Source of the DNA: Burkholderia gladioli
Lineage (GTDB): Bacteria; Pseudomonadota; Gammaproteobacteria; Burkholderiales; Burkholderiaceae
DNA length: 6,737 nucleotides
NCBI GenBank assembly: GCA_009914575.1
Contig: WNEB01000080.1
Span: 1-6,737 of the forward strand
Reading direction: 5' to 3'
The position numbers were made by a program, and so were the translations under genes. Below, one piece after another: positions 1-5,982 of the stretch; positions within the stretch are counted from its first letter, which is position 1, and the number at the start of each line of letters is the position of its first letter. A model generated the notes under the pieces. That model had not been told where the DNA came from and searched no databases. It worked only from the letters and a program-made list of their open reading frames with translations.

Positions 1-116
1 CTCGACCACGCGCCGGACTGAACTGGCACACCCCTTTGCAAATCCTGGCTCAGGTTCTGGCTAACCCCGCCGACCGAGTTCCAGCCCATTAACCAGCGGC
101 GTGTTGCACTTCACTC
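1..116. other. Non-coding region upstream of the rhodanese gene
   Basis: I see no convincing gene on either strand. The stretch presumably holds the promoter of the rhodanese-grxC unit and perhaps the start region of a divergent gene beyond the window edge. A TTGCAA at 36-41 has only a poor -10 partner (GGCTAA, 59-64). A TGGCAC...TTTGCA motif at 24-40 resembles a sigma-54 site but its GG-GC spacing is 11 rather than 10. No ribosome binding site is visible just before the rhodanese start. In the rhodanese frame a TAA at 90-92 closes the reading frame upstream. Confidence 0.5.
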
Positions 117-536
117 TTGAAACCGCCCGATTACTTCAACCTTGCGCTCATCGCGATCCTGCTCGTTTCGGGCGGCCTGCTGGTCTTCCCGACGCTGCGG
201 CGCGGGGGCGGCGGCCTGTCGAGCGCCGAGGCGACCCAACTGATCAACCGTCGCAACGCGATCGTCATCGATCTGCGGCCGTCGGCCGAATACGCGGCCG
301 GCCATCTGCCGGCGGCCCGCTCGGTTCAATACGCCGAGCTGTCGGCGAAGCTGGGCCAGGTGGCCAAGAACAAGAGCGCGCCGCTGCTGCTGGTCTGCCA
401 GAACGGCCAGCAATCGAACAAGGCGGCCAAGGTCGCGCGCGAAGCCGGCTACGGCGAAGTCCACGTGCTGCAAGGCGGCGTTGCCGAGTGGCAGAAGGCC
501 GGCATGCCGGTCGTCAAACAAGGAGTGGCGAAGTGA
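117..536 (+). CDS. Membrane-anchored rhodanese-like sulfurtransferase
   Basis: This 139-residue protein has one N-terminal membrane helix (about residues 6-27, LALIAILLVSGGLLVF) followed by a single rhodanese domain (about 33-135). It shows the expected IDLRPSAEYAAGHLPAA segment (51-67) and an active-site loop LLVCQNGQQSN with catalytic Cys94. Rhodaneses carry sulfane sulfur as a cysteine persulfide; the topology suggests a domain tethered to the inner membrane. The physiological substrate cannot be read from sequence. The gene abuts grxC, suggesting a shared role in thiol chemistry. The start is uncertain: TTG at 117 is the only start codon in this frame after the TAA at 90-92 that keeps the helix, and no Shine-Dalgarno precedes it. 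The first residues (MKPPDYF) may therefore be wrong or altered by a small indel. Confidence 0.85.
   Translation: MKPPDYFNLALIAILLVSGGLLVFPTLRRGGGGLSSAEATQLINRRNAIVIDLRPSAEYAAGHLPAARSVQYAELSAKLGQVAKNKSAPLLLVCQNGQQSNKAAKVAREAGYGEVHVLQGGVAEWQKAGMPVVKQGVAK
520..525 (+). promoter_or_regulatory. Ribosome binding site of grxC
   Basis: AAGGAG lies 7 bases before the GTG at 533, inside the end of the rhodanese gene. It fixes the grxC start at GTG 533, which overlaps the rhodanese TGA as GTGA, a usual sign of translational coupling. Confidence 0.85.
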
Positions 537-793
537 ACAAAGTAGTCATGTACAGCACGCAGGCCTGCCCGTACTGCATGATGGCCGAGCGCCTGCTGAA
601 GCAGCGCGGCGTCGAATTGCTCGAGAAGGTGCTGATCGACAAGGAACCGGCGCGCCGCGCCGAGATGATGGAGCGCACCGGTCGCCGCACCGTGCCGCAG
701 ATCTACATCGGCGAAACCCACGTCGGCGGCTACGACGCCCTGGCGAAACTCGATCGCGAAGGCGGCCTGCAGCCGCTTCTGGAAGCCGCCTGA
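533..793 (+). CDS. grxC: Glutaredoxin 3 (GrxC-type dithiol glutaredoxin)
   Basis: This is an 86-residue cytoplasmic protein, the normal length for bacterial GrxC. It has the dithiol active site CPYC at residues 12-15, the cis-proline motif TVPQIYI at 53-59 and the glutathione-binding GGYDAL at 65-70. Glutaredoxins use glutathione to reduce protein disulfides and mixed disulfides and supply electrons to enzymes such as ribonucleotide reductase. Translation starts at GTG 533 behind a strong AAGGAG. The GTGA overlap with the rhodanese gene points to coupled expression. The rhodanese-grxC-secB order is one I recognise from other Burkholderiales. Confidence 0.95.
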   Translation: MNKVVMYSTQACPYCMMAERLLKQRGVELLEKVLIDKEPARRAEMMERTGRRTVPQIYIGETHVGGYDALAKLDREGGLQPLLEAA

Positions 794-915
794 TTCCGGC
801 AGAATGACGCCTCCCGGGCGCCGGGGCGGGGCAACGTGCCGTGCGGGCATGTCAAGACAATCGGGTGGCCGGAGGAAACCGGTCGCCGTCATATCATTTT
901 TAGGGAGCCACCAAC

Positions 916-1398
916 ATGTCCGACGTCGAAAACCAGCCGTTCTTCAACATCCAGCGCATCTACCTGAAGGATCTGTCGCTCGAGCAGCCGAATTCGCCGG
1001 CGATCTTCCTCGAACAGGACATGCCGTCGGTTGAAGTGGAAGTCGACGTGAAGGCCGAACGTCTGGCCGAAAGCGTGTACGAAGTGATCGTGTCGGGCAC
1101 CGTCACGGCGAAGGTGAAGGACAAGGTCGCGTTCCTGATCGAAGCCAAGCAGGCCGGCATTTTCGATATCCGCAACATCCCGGAAGAGCAGCTCGATCCG
1201 CTGGTCGGCATCGCCTGCCCGACGATCCTGCTCCCGTACCTGCGCTCGAACATCGCCGATGCGATCACGCGCGCCGGTTTCCCGCCGATCCACCTCGCGG
1301 AAATCAACTTCCAGGCACTGTACGAGCAACGCCTCGCGCAAATCGCCCAGCAGCAGGGCGCTGCCAACGGCGCGCCGAACGGCACGACGCTGAACTGA
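916..1398 (+). CDS. secB: Protein-export chaperone SecB
   Basis: This 160-residue protein matches SecB along its full length. The N-terminus carries [19 protein letters not shown] (10-28), the middle has [18 protein letters not shown], and the conserved C-terminal core includes [20 protein letters not shown]. The tail is rich in Gln, Ala and Asn and probably disordered. SecB is a cytoplasmic homotetramer that holds preproteins unfolded and hands them to SecA at the Sec translocon. The start is ATG 916 behind AGGGAG (902-907). It follows grxC after a 122-base gap with no clear terminator. A TATCAT at 892-897 might be a -10 box, but no good -35 stands before it. Confidence 0.97.
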   Translation: MSDVENQPFFNIQRIYLKDLSLEQPNSPAIFLEQDMPSVEVEVDVKAERLAESVYEVIVSGTVTAKVKDKVAFLIEAKQAGIFDIRNIPEEQLDPLVGIACPTILLPYLRSNIADAITRAGFPPIHLAEINFQALYEQRLAQIAQQQGAANGAPNGTTLN

Positions 1399-1426
1399 GC
1401 GCGTCCCGCGAACCGGTTCTGGGTCT

Positions 1427-2425
1427 ATGAAAGTCGCTGTTCTCGGCGCCGGTGCGTGGGGCACCGCGCTCGCCGCGCATCTGGCCGCGCGGCACGATAC
1501 GCTGCTGTGGGCGCGCGATCGCGCGCTCCTCTAGGGGCTGGCCGCCCATCATGAAAACTCCCGCTATCTGCCCGGTGTGCCGTTGCCGGCCGCGCTGCGT
1601 TGCGAACCCGATCTCGCGGTCGCGCTCGACCACGCGGCAGCCGACGACGCGCTCTGCGTGATCGGCGCGCCCGTGGCCGGGCTGCGCGCGTTGTGCGCCG
1701 CGATGCGCGCCGCGCCGCGCGTGCCGGCGCATGTGATCTGGGTCTGCAAGGGCTTCGAATCCGAAACGGAATTGATGCCGCACCAGATGATCGCCGAAGC
1801 GCTGCCGGGCCATGCGAGCCACGGCGTGCTGTCCGGGCCGAGCTTCGCGCGCGAGGTTGCGCAGGGCCTGCCGGTGGCGTTGACGGTCGCCAGCAGTACG
1901 GCGGCCTGCCGCGATCGCACGCTCGAGGCGTTTCATCACGGCGCGATGCGCATCTACATCGGCGACGATGTGGTGGGCGTCGAGGTGGGCGGGGCCGTCA
2001 AGAACGTGCTGGCGATCGCCACCGGCATCGCCGACGGGCTCGGGCTGGGCCTGAACGCGCGCGCCGCGCTGATCACGCGCGGGCTGGCCGAGATGTCGAG
2101 GCTCGGCGTCGCGCTCGGCGGCCGTGCCGAAACCTTCACGGGCCTAACCGGCCTGGGCGACCTGATCCTGACCGCCACGGGCGATCTGTCGCGCAATCGC
2201 AAGGTCGGCCTGCAACTAGCGGCCGGGCTGTCGCTCGACGAGATCCTCGCCGCGCTCGGCCACGTGGCCGAAGGCGTGCGTTGCGCTCGCGCGGTGCTGG
2301 CGCTGGCCCGCGCGCAGGCGATCGACATGCCGATCACCGAAGCGGTCTGCAGCGTGCTGTTCGAGGGTGTCGCCGCGCGCGATGCCGTCAGCGGGCTGCT
2401 GCGCCGCGACGCCAAGGCCGAGTGA
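1427..2425 (+). pseudogene. gpsA: gpsA, NAD(P)-dependent glycerol-3-phosphate dehydrogenase, interrupted by an in-frame TAG
   Basis: GpsA reduces dihydroxyacetone phosphate to sn-glycerol-3-phosphate, the backbone for phospholipids. The frame from ATG 1427 gives 332 codons, the usual family length. It contains the Rossmann motif [11 protein letters not shown] (6-16), [19 protein letters not shown] from about residue 135, the active-site lysine in [14 protein letters not shown] (Lys192), and [19 protein letters not shown]. Codon 36 (1532-1534) is TAG. The frame is intact on both sides, so this is a nonsense change, not a frameshift; CAG to TAG would explain it in one step. Restart at GTG 1577 would lose the nucleotide-binding motif. 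The gene is normally important for lipid synthesis, so a sequencing error, amber suppression or a replacement activity must be considered. It lies 28 bases after secB. Confidence 0.85.
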
Positions 2426-2434
2426 GTACGTACG

Positions 2435-2456
2435 GGCAGCCTCAAAGGCTGCCTTT
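2435..2456 (+). terminator. Rho-independent terminator after gpsA
   Basis: A perfect 8-bp stem, GGCAGCCT (2435-2442) and AGGCTGCC (2446-2453), with a three-base CAA loop is followed by TTT. It begins 9 bases after the gpsA stop and probably ends the secB-gpsA transcript. The T-run is short. Confidence 0.8.
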
Positions 2457-2662
2457 GCCAGCACGGGCGATTCTTGAAGTCCGATAAATTTGCCGATTTT
2501 GTATCGATCTGCGTTCAATTGCGTGCAATGCGCCGTTGTGCCCGGATCGAGGCAGTGACGTTGCAGTTCGTATGAAACGCAACAAACGGTCCCGTTTCTG
2601 GCCTCGCGCGGGCATCGCGCCTACGCTTTGCCTTATCGAGATTGCCCCGGTGGGAGGCCTGC

Positions 2663-3183
2663 ATGCTCACGATCGGTTCGACGCGCGTCGAAGCGCGTGT
2701 CGTCGACATCACCACGCTGACGGTCGATGCGATCGTCAACGCGGCGAACGAATCGCTGCTCGGCGGTGGCGGCGTGGACGGCGCGATCCATCGCGCGGCT
2801 GGCCCCGAGTTGCTGGCCGAATGCCGGACGCTGGGCGGCTGCGCCACGGGCGACGCCAGGCTCACGCACGGCTACCGGCTGCCGGCCCGGCATGTGATCC
2901 ATACGGTCGGCCCGGTGTGGCAGGGCGGGATGTCGGGCCGGCCGAGCAGCTTGCCGCGTGCTACCGGCGTTCGCTCGAAGTGGCGGTCGCGACCGGTTGC
3001 GCGTCGCTGGCGTTTCCGGCGATCAGCTGCGGCGTGTACCGGATTCCGCCCGGGGCCGCCGCGGCGATCGCCGTCAGCACGGTGGTGTCGATGCTGCCGG
3101 GCGCGGGCTTCACGCGCATCGTGTTCGCCTGCTTCGGCGAGGACATGCTCGATCACTACACCGCCGAACTGGCGCGGCTCTGA
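2663..3183 (+). pseudogene. Macrodomain protein (ADP-ribose / O-acetyl-ADP-ribose hydrolase-like), frameshifted
   Basis: Translation from ATG 2663, behind GGGAGG (2652-2657), gives a typical macrodomain start: [20 protein letters not shown] (22-41) with NAAN, then [10 protein letters not shown] and [22 protein letters not shown]. After about codon 92 (2936-2941) similarity leaves this frame and continues one base back: [30 protein letters not shown], and the end TAELARL with stop TGA 3181. Joining the two gives about 173 residues, a complete YmdB/MacroD-like domain. One missing base in the GC-rich 2934-2942 stretch would account for it. No canonical slippery heptamer is visible, so programmed frameshifting is unlikely. 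Family members remove acetyl or ADP-ribose groups from ADP-ribose derivatives; the substrate here is unknown. It converges on trmL with only 12 bases between the stops. Confidence 0.82.
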
Positions 3184-3195
3184 TGCCGCGCCGCA

Positions 3196-3666
3196 TCACT
3201 CGCCGCCTTCGAAGCCGGCCTGGCGCCACGCTTCGAACACCACCACCGCCACCGTATTCGACAGATTCAGGCTGCGATTGCCGGGCCGCATCGGCAGGCG
3301 CACCCGCTGCTCGTTCGGAAACCGCGCCAGCAACGCTTCACTGAGCCCGCGCGTTTCCGCGCCGAACACGAACCAGTCGCCGGGCGTGAACGCGTGATCG
3401 TGGAAGCGGCCCGAGCCGCGCGTGGTGAACGCGAACAGGCGCGCCGGATCGGGCGTTTCCTTGTCGAGGAACGCGTCCCAGTCGCGATGCACGTTCATCT
3501 GCGCGTATTCGTGATAATCGAGGCCCGCGCGGCGCAGCTTCGCGTCGTCGAGCGGGAAGCCGAGCGGCTCGATCAGATGCAGCCGCGCGCCGGTATTCGC
3601 GCAGAGGCGGATCACGTTGCCGGTGTTCGGCGGGATTTCGGGTTCGACGAGTACGACGTTGAACAT
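3196..3666 (-). CDS. trmL: tRNA (cytidine(34)-2'-O)-methyltransferase TrmL
   Basis: This 156-residue SPOUT methyltransferase uses S-adenosylmethionine to 2'-O-methylate the wobble nucleotide 34 of certain leucine tRNAs in the cytoplasm. The N-terminus has [20 protein letters not shown] (8-27), followed by [23 protein letters not shown]. The knotted SAM-binding region shows FGAETRGL (101-108) and [20 protein letters not shown] (124-143). Length and ends agree with the family (about 150-160 residues). It starts at ATG 3664-3666 with only a weak CGGAAC upstream. It lies 79 bases downstream of comF on the same strand, separated by a GC-rich hairpin. Confidence 0.95.
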   Translation of the reverse strand: MFNVVLVEPEIPPNTGNVIRLCANTGARLHLIEPLGFPLDDAKLRRAGLDYHEYAQMNVHRDWDAFLDKETPDPARLFAFTTRGSGRFHDHAFTPGDWFVFGAETRGLSEALLARFPNEQRVRLPMRPGNRSLNLSNTVAVVVFEAWRQAGFEGGE

Positions 3667-3714
3667 GTTCGGTTCCGTTTCGTTGATGCGTGATGCGATG
3701 TGAGTGTGTCGTGC

Positions 3715-3746
3715 GGGGCCGGCGCGCGTCCGGCCGCGCCGGCCCC
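3715..3746 (-). other. Perfect 12-bp GC-only hairpin at the comF stop, before trmL
   Basis: GGGGCCGGCGCG (3715-3726) pairs perfectly with CGCGCCGGCCCC (3735-3746) around an 8-base loop. The stem uses the last base of the comF stop codon. In the comF-to-trmL direction it is followed by GCACGACAC with no T-run, so it is not a standard intrinsic terminator. It could stabilise the upstream mRNA end, reduce readthrough into trmL or pause polymerase. The structure is seen directly; the function is inferred. Confidence 0.75.
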
Positions 3747-4501
3747 TAATCCTTTGCGGCGCGCAGCGCGACGTAGTTCGTCACGCGTCGCGCGCCCGCG
3801 GCCTTCAGCGTTGCGGCCAGCGCGGCGAGCGTGGCGCCCGAGGTCATGACGTCGTCGACGACCCCGACATGCAGCCCGCTCACCTCCCTCGCGACGAATG
3901 CGCCCGCGACGTTCGCGCGCCGCGCATCGGCGCGCACGCCGAGCGCGCGTGCCAGCGACCGCGCGATCGCCCAGGCCTGGTTGTAGCCGCGCTCGACGAG
4001 CCGTTGCCGCGACAGCGGCGCGGGCACGATCAGATCGGGCCGCGCGCTGCCGGTCGGCGCATCGGCCGCCAGTCGCGCGAGCCGTTCGCCGAACAGCGCG
4101 CCGACGGCCAGCCGCGCGCGGAACTTCAAATCGAGCGCCAGCGTATCGAGCGGCGCGCGATAGTCGGCCAGCGCGAGCGTTGCGTCGAACGGCGGTGGTG
4201 CGGCGCGGCAGCGGTCGCAGCGGTCGCAGCGGTCGCAGCGGTAATCGATGCGATGTCCGACCGGCGCGCGTTGCCGATGCGACTGCCATGCAGCAAGCGG
4301 CAGCGCGCATTGGGGGCAACGCAGGCGCGGTTCGTTCCAGTACGCTGCATCGCAGGCCTCGCACAGTACGTTGCGTGACGAATTGCCGCATAACGCGCAC
4401 AGATTCAGCAGCGCAACGGCCATCGCGCGACGGCAAGCCGTGCGCAGCGCCGCAACAGGCTGGGCCGGGATGCTGCGACGCAATACGGCAGCGATGTTCA
4501 T
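3746..4501 (-). CDS. comF: ComF family phosphoribosyltransferase-like protein
   Basis: This 251-residue protein has the ComF layout: an N-terminal cysteine-rich zinc-binding region and a C-terminal phosphoribosyltransferase fold. Cysteine pairs are C35/C38, C47/C50 and C62/C65, followed by an unusual run CDRCDRCDRC (89-98). The C-terminal half has LIVPAPLSRQRLVERGYNQA (157-176) and the PRPP-binding-like signature VVDDVMTSGAT (214-224). ComF homologs are needed for DNA uptake in naturally competent bacteria and are also found in bacteria not known to be competent; the biochemical role is unsettled. I chose ATG 4499-4501 because GGAGGAA (complement of 4506-4512) lies 4 bases before it; a longer in-frame start at 4537 lacks such a site. 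It is divergent from bioC and first of a comF-trmL pair. Confidence 0.9.
   Translation of the reverse strand: MNIAAVLRRSIPAQPVAALRTACRRAMAVALLNLCALCGNSSRNVLCEACDAAYWNEPRLRCPQCALPLAAWQSHRQRAPVGHRIDYRCDRCDRCDRCRAAPPPFDATLALADYRAPLDTLALDLKFRARLAVGALFGERLARLAADAPTGSARPDLIVPAPLSRQRLVERGYNQAWAIARSLARALGVRADARRANVAGAFVAREVSGLHVGVVDDVMTSGATLAALAATLKAAGARRVTNYVALRAAKD
4212..4242. repeat. Nine-base tandem repeat inside comF (CDR codons)
   Basis: CGGTCGCAG occurs three times in direct succession (4212-4220, 4221-4229, 4230-4238) followed by a partial unit CGGT. On the comF strand each unit encodes Cys-Asp-Arg, giving CDRCDRCDRC. The unit is a multiple of three, so copy-number change keeps the frame. 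I expect a single CxxC here in ComF relatives, so this looks like a slippage expansion. Confidence 0.85.
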
Positions 4502-4528
4502 CGGATTCCTCCGCGCGAGCCGCCCGCA

Positions 4529-4557
4529 CTGAAGCACGCGAGGCGAGCGAGTATACT
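4529..4557 (+). promoter_or_regulatory. Candidate original bioC promoter, split from its gene by the inserted element
   Basis: CTGAAG (4529-4534), a 17-base spacer and TATACT (4552-4557) form a moderate sigma-70-like promoter pointing right. The -10 lies in the palindrome AGTATACT that abuts the mobile element and is repeated on its other side (4824-4831). Without the insertion this promoter would start transcription shortly before bioC. Because AGTATACT is palindromic it could also serve as a -10 for comF leftward. Promoter function is inferred. Confidence 0.4.
4550..4557. repeat. Target site duplication, left copy (AGTATACT)
   Basis: AGTATACT immediately precedes the left terminal repeat and recurs right after the right terminal repeat. 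The octamer is its own reverse complement. It is absent from the left flank of the second element copy (AATGACAA), so it belongs to the target and not to the element. Confidence 0.8.
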
Positions 4558-4594
4558 GCCTCTCTTGAATTTCGAGTGGGTGGATTTTTCCGGG

Positions 4595-4631
4595 TCAAGG
4601 GCGGGCGCAGCCCGGCGCAGCGAACCCTTGA
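4595..4631 (+). other. Nested stem-loop in the left half of the element
   Basis: TCAAGGG (4595-4601) pairs with CCCTTGA (4625-4631). Nested inside, CGGGC (4602-4606) pairs with GCCCG (4610-4614) around a GCA triloop. The second element copy keeps both stems and differs here only in the triloop (GAA). GATTT (4583-4587) and AAATC (4639-4643) may extend the outer stem. Confidence 0.7.
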
Positions 4632-4658
4632 TGCGGAGAAATCTACGAGCACGCTTGA

Positions 4659-4703
4659 GGGCTCGGGCCAGGCAAAGCCTTGCGCCGCCTGGCCCACGAG
4701 CCC
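4659..4703 (+). other. Long hairpin inside the mobile element
   Basis: GGGCTCGGGCCAGGC (4659-4673) pairs with 4687-4703 over 15 bp, with a two-base bulge (CA, 4695-4696) and a 13-base loop. The second copy preserves the stem and differs only in the bulge (CC). The + strand would give a very stable RNA hairpin if transcribed; as DNA it could extrude. Confidence 0.8.
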
Positions 4704-4823
4704 GTCCGACGGCGAGGACTTCCCCGCCTTGGGGCGGGTCTAGGGGGTGGGAAGATACCGTTTTGCGACGTAGGTTTTCGTACCCCGGCGGCCCTTTTCA
4801 CCCACTCAAATTTCAAGAGAGCC

Positions 4824-4831
4824 AGTATACT
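4824..4831. repeat. Target site duplication, right copy (AGTATACT)
   Basis: This is the second copy of the palindromic octamer, directly after the right terminal repeat. It holds TATACT (4826-4831), which may act as a -10 box for bioC, 26 bases before its ATG; no good -35 is seen in the element end. Confidence 0.8.
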
Positions 4832-4857
4832 TCGCGCACTTCGCCAGTTTGCCCGAC

Positions 4858-5820
4858 ATGTCCTCCATTTCCGCACCTTTTGGCCGTCCGGCCAATGATC
4901 CCCGGCATCTGCGGCGCATCTTCGATCGCCGTGCCGCTGCCTTCGACGCAGTTGCGTTCCTGCCACGAGAAATTGCCCAACGGATGGGCGAACGCCTCGA
5001 CTACATCAAGGTGAACCCGTCGGGCGTGCTCGATGCGGGCTGCGGCGTCGGCGACGATCTGCCGTTGCTGCGCGCACGGTTTCCCGAGGCACCTGTCTAT
5101 GGCGTGGATCTGTCCACGGCGATGCTCGCGCGCGCGGCCTCGCAGGAAGCGGTCGACACGAGCTGGCGGCGTTTCCTGCCGGCCTCGCTGTCGAAGGCGC
5201 TCGGCCAGCGCGGCCCGCGTCTCGCACAGGCCGATTTCGCGGCGCTGCCGTTCGCGGGCGGCGCGTTCGATTTCGTCTGGTCGAATCTCGCGCTGCATTG
5301 GCACCCGCGCCCCGATCTCGTGTTTCCCGAATGGCAACGCGTGCTGCGCGTGGGCGGCCTGCTGATGTTCAGCACGCTCGGCCCCGATACGCTGCGCGAA
5401 TTGCGTGCCGCCTATGCCGATGCTGAGGCCGTTACCGATTGCGCGCCGCGCGCACACGTGATCGACTTCGTCGACATGCACGATCTCGGCGACATGCTCG
5501 TCGAAAGCGGTTTCGAGATTCCCGTGATGGATCAGGAAGCGTTGACGATCACCTACAAGTCGACCGCCTCGCTGCTGGCCGACGTGCGGCGCTGGGGCGC
5601 CTATCCGTTCGCGCGCGGCGCGGGCGAACGCCTGCCGGCATGCACGTATCGCGCGCTCGTCGATGCGCTGGAAGCGCGCCGGCACGACGACGGCACCATT
5701 GCGCTGAGCTTCGAAGTGATCTACGGACACGCCTGGAAAGCCACGCCGCGCACGACCGCGGAAGGTCATGGCATCGTGCGTCTCGAAGATATCGGACGCG
5801 GCCCTCGCAAGAATATTTGA
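4858..5820 (+). CDS. bioC: BioC-family SAM-dependent methyltransferase (malonyl-ACP O-methyltransferase)
   Basis: This 320-residue class I methyltransferase shows motif I VLDAGCGVGDD (57-67), the acidic end of strand 2 in VYGVDLS (80-86), QADFAALPF (124-132) and FDFVWSNLALHWHPRPDLVF (137-156). RVLRVGGLLMFSTLGPDTLRELR (161-183) closely resembles the matching part of BioC. BioC methylates malonyl-ACP so that the fatty-acid enzymes can build the pimeloyl chain of biotin. The insert at 93-123 and the long C-terminus make it larger than E. coli BioC (about 250 residues), so another substrate is possible. No other biotin genes are in view. I chose ATG 4858 over the upstream TTG 4849; neither has a clear ribosome binding site. 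The mobile element sits in its promoter region. Confidence 0.85.
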   Translation: MSSISAPFGRPANDPRHLRRIFDRRAAAFDAVAFLPREIAQRMGERLDYIKVNPSGVLDAGCGVGDDLPLLRARFPEAPVYGVDLSTAMLARAASQEAVDTSWRRFLPASLSKALGQRGPRLAQADFAALPFAGGAFDFVWSNLALHWHPRPDLVFPEWQRVLRVGGLLMFSTLGPDTLRELRAAYADAEAVTDCAPRAHVIDFVDMHDLGDMLVESGFEIPVMDQEALTITYKSTASLLADVRRWGAYPFARGAGERLPACTYRALVDALEARRHDDGTIALSFEVIYGHAWKATPRTTAEGHGIVRLEDIGRGPRKNI

Positions 5821-5937
5821 TGCGGTAAAGAGGGGTTTCGTTATGCCGGAAATTAGCCGTCCAAAACGACGCCAAAAAATCTCCTAAAATGCTTGAAACG
5901 CTTGTCCAGATTGGGTTTGATGGTGGCGGGCGCTTGC

Positions 5938-5966
5938 TTGAAGATGCGGTTTTTTACGCCTATAAT
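5938..5966 (+). promoter_or_regulatory. Near-consensus sigma-70 promoter of the DUF2244 gene
   Basis: TTGAAG (5938-5943), a 17-base spacer and a perfect TATAAT (5961-5966) lie in a locally AT-richer gap. The predicted start near 5973 gives a leader of about 80 bases. A second weaker pair lies upstream (TTGAAA 5893-5898, TTTGAT 5916-5921, spacer 17). Confidence 0.75.
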
Positions 5967-5982
5967 GCGTCAGTTTGCCGTT

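Larger units (their letters stand above)
4558..4823 (+). mobile_element. 266-bp MITE-like non-autonomous element with terminal inverted repeats
   Basis: The element starts GCCTCTCTTGAA and ends TTCAAGAGAGCC. Its 25-base ends (4558-4582 and the complement of 4799-4823) match at 22 positions. An 8-bp direct repeat AGTATACT flanks it. It encodes no transposase; open frames across it have no recognisable domain. The first 155 bases recur at 6584-6737 with only four differences. Inside are strong stem-loops (see the hairpin entries). TIRs, 8-bp duplication, short length and more than one copy fit a miniature element moved in trans. The GGCTCT-type tip and 8-bp duplication resemble what I recall of ISL3-family insertion sequences, but that assignment is tentative. 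It fills the whole comF-bioC gap apart from the leader sequences. Confidence 0.85.

Noticed and set aside
24..40. Sigma-54-like -24/-12 site (TGGCAC...TTTGCA)
   Set aside because: The GG and GC dinucleotides are 11 bases apart; sigma-54 promoters need 10. It would fit only if one base is an insertion error, and no enhancer-binding site is visible.
813..840. GC-rich inverted repeat after grxC as a terminator
   Set aside because: The CCCGG/CCGGG stem is only 5 bp and no T-run follows.
2536..2935. Plus-strand frame upstream of and overlapping the macrodomain gene as a separate longer protein
   Set aside because: Only its part after about 2941 resembles a macrodomain. The earlier part is shadow sequence; the true start is ATG 2663 in the neighbouring frame with GGGAGG before it.
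2925..2945. Programmed ribosomal frameshift in the macrodomain gene
   Set aside because: No X-XXY-YYZ slippery heptamer or downstream stimulatory structure stands out, and the family is not known for it.
4211..4242. CRISPR-like repeat
   Set aside because: The repeat unit is 9 bases with no spacers and lies within a coding frame.
3612..4697. Long minus-strand open frame of 361 codons
   Set aside because: It is out of frame with comF and trmL, runs through the mobile element, is strongly Arg/Ala-rich as GC-rich shadow frames are, and has no domain signature.
4813..5769. Minus-strand frame of 318 codons opposite bioC
   Set aside because: It is the antisense shadow of a well-supported methyltransferase gene, with no recognisable motif or ribosome binding site.
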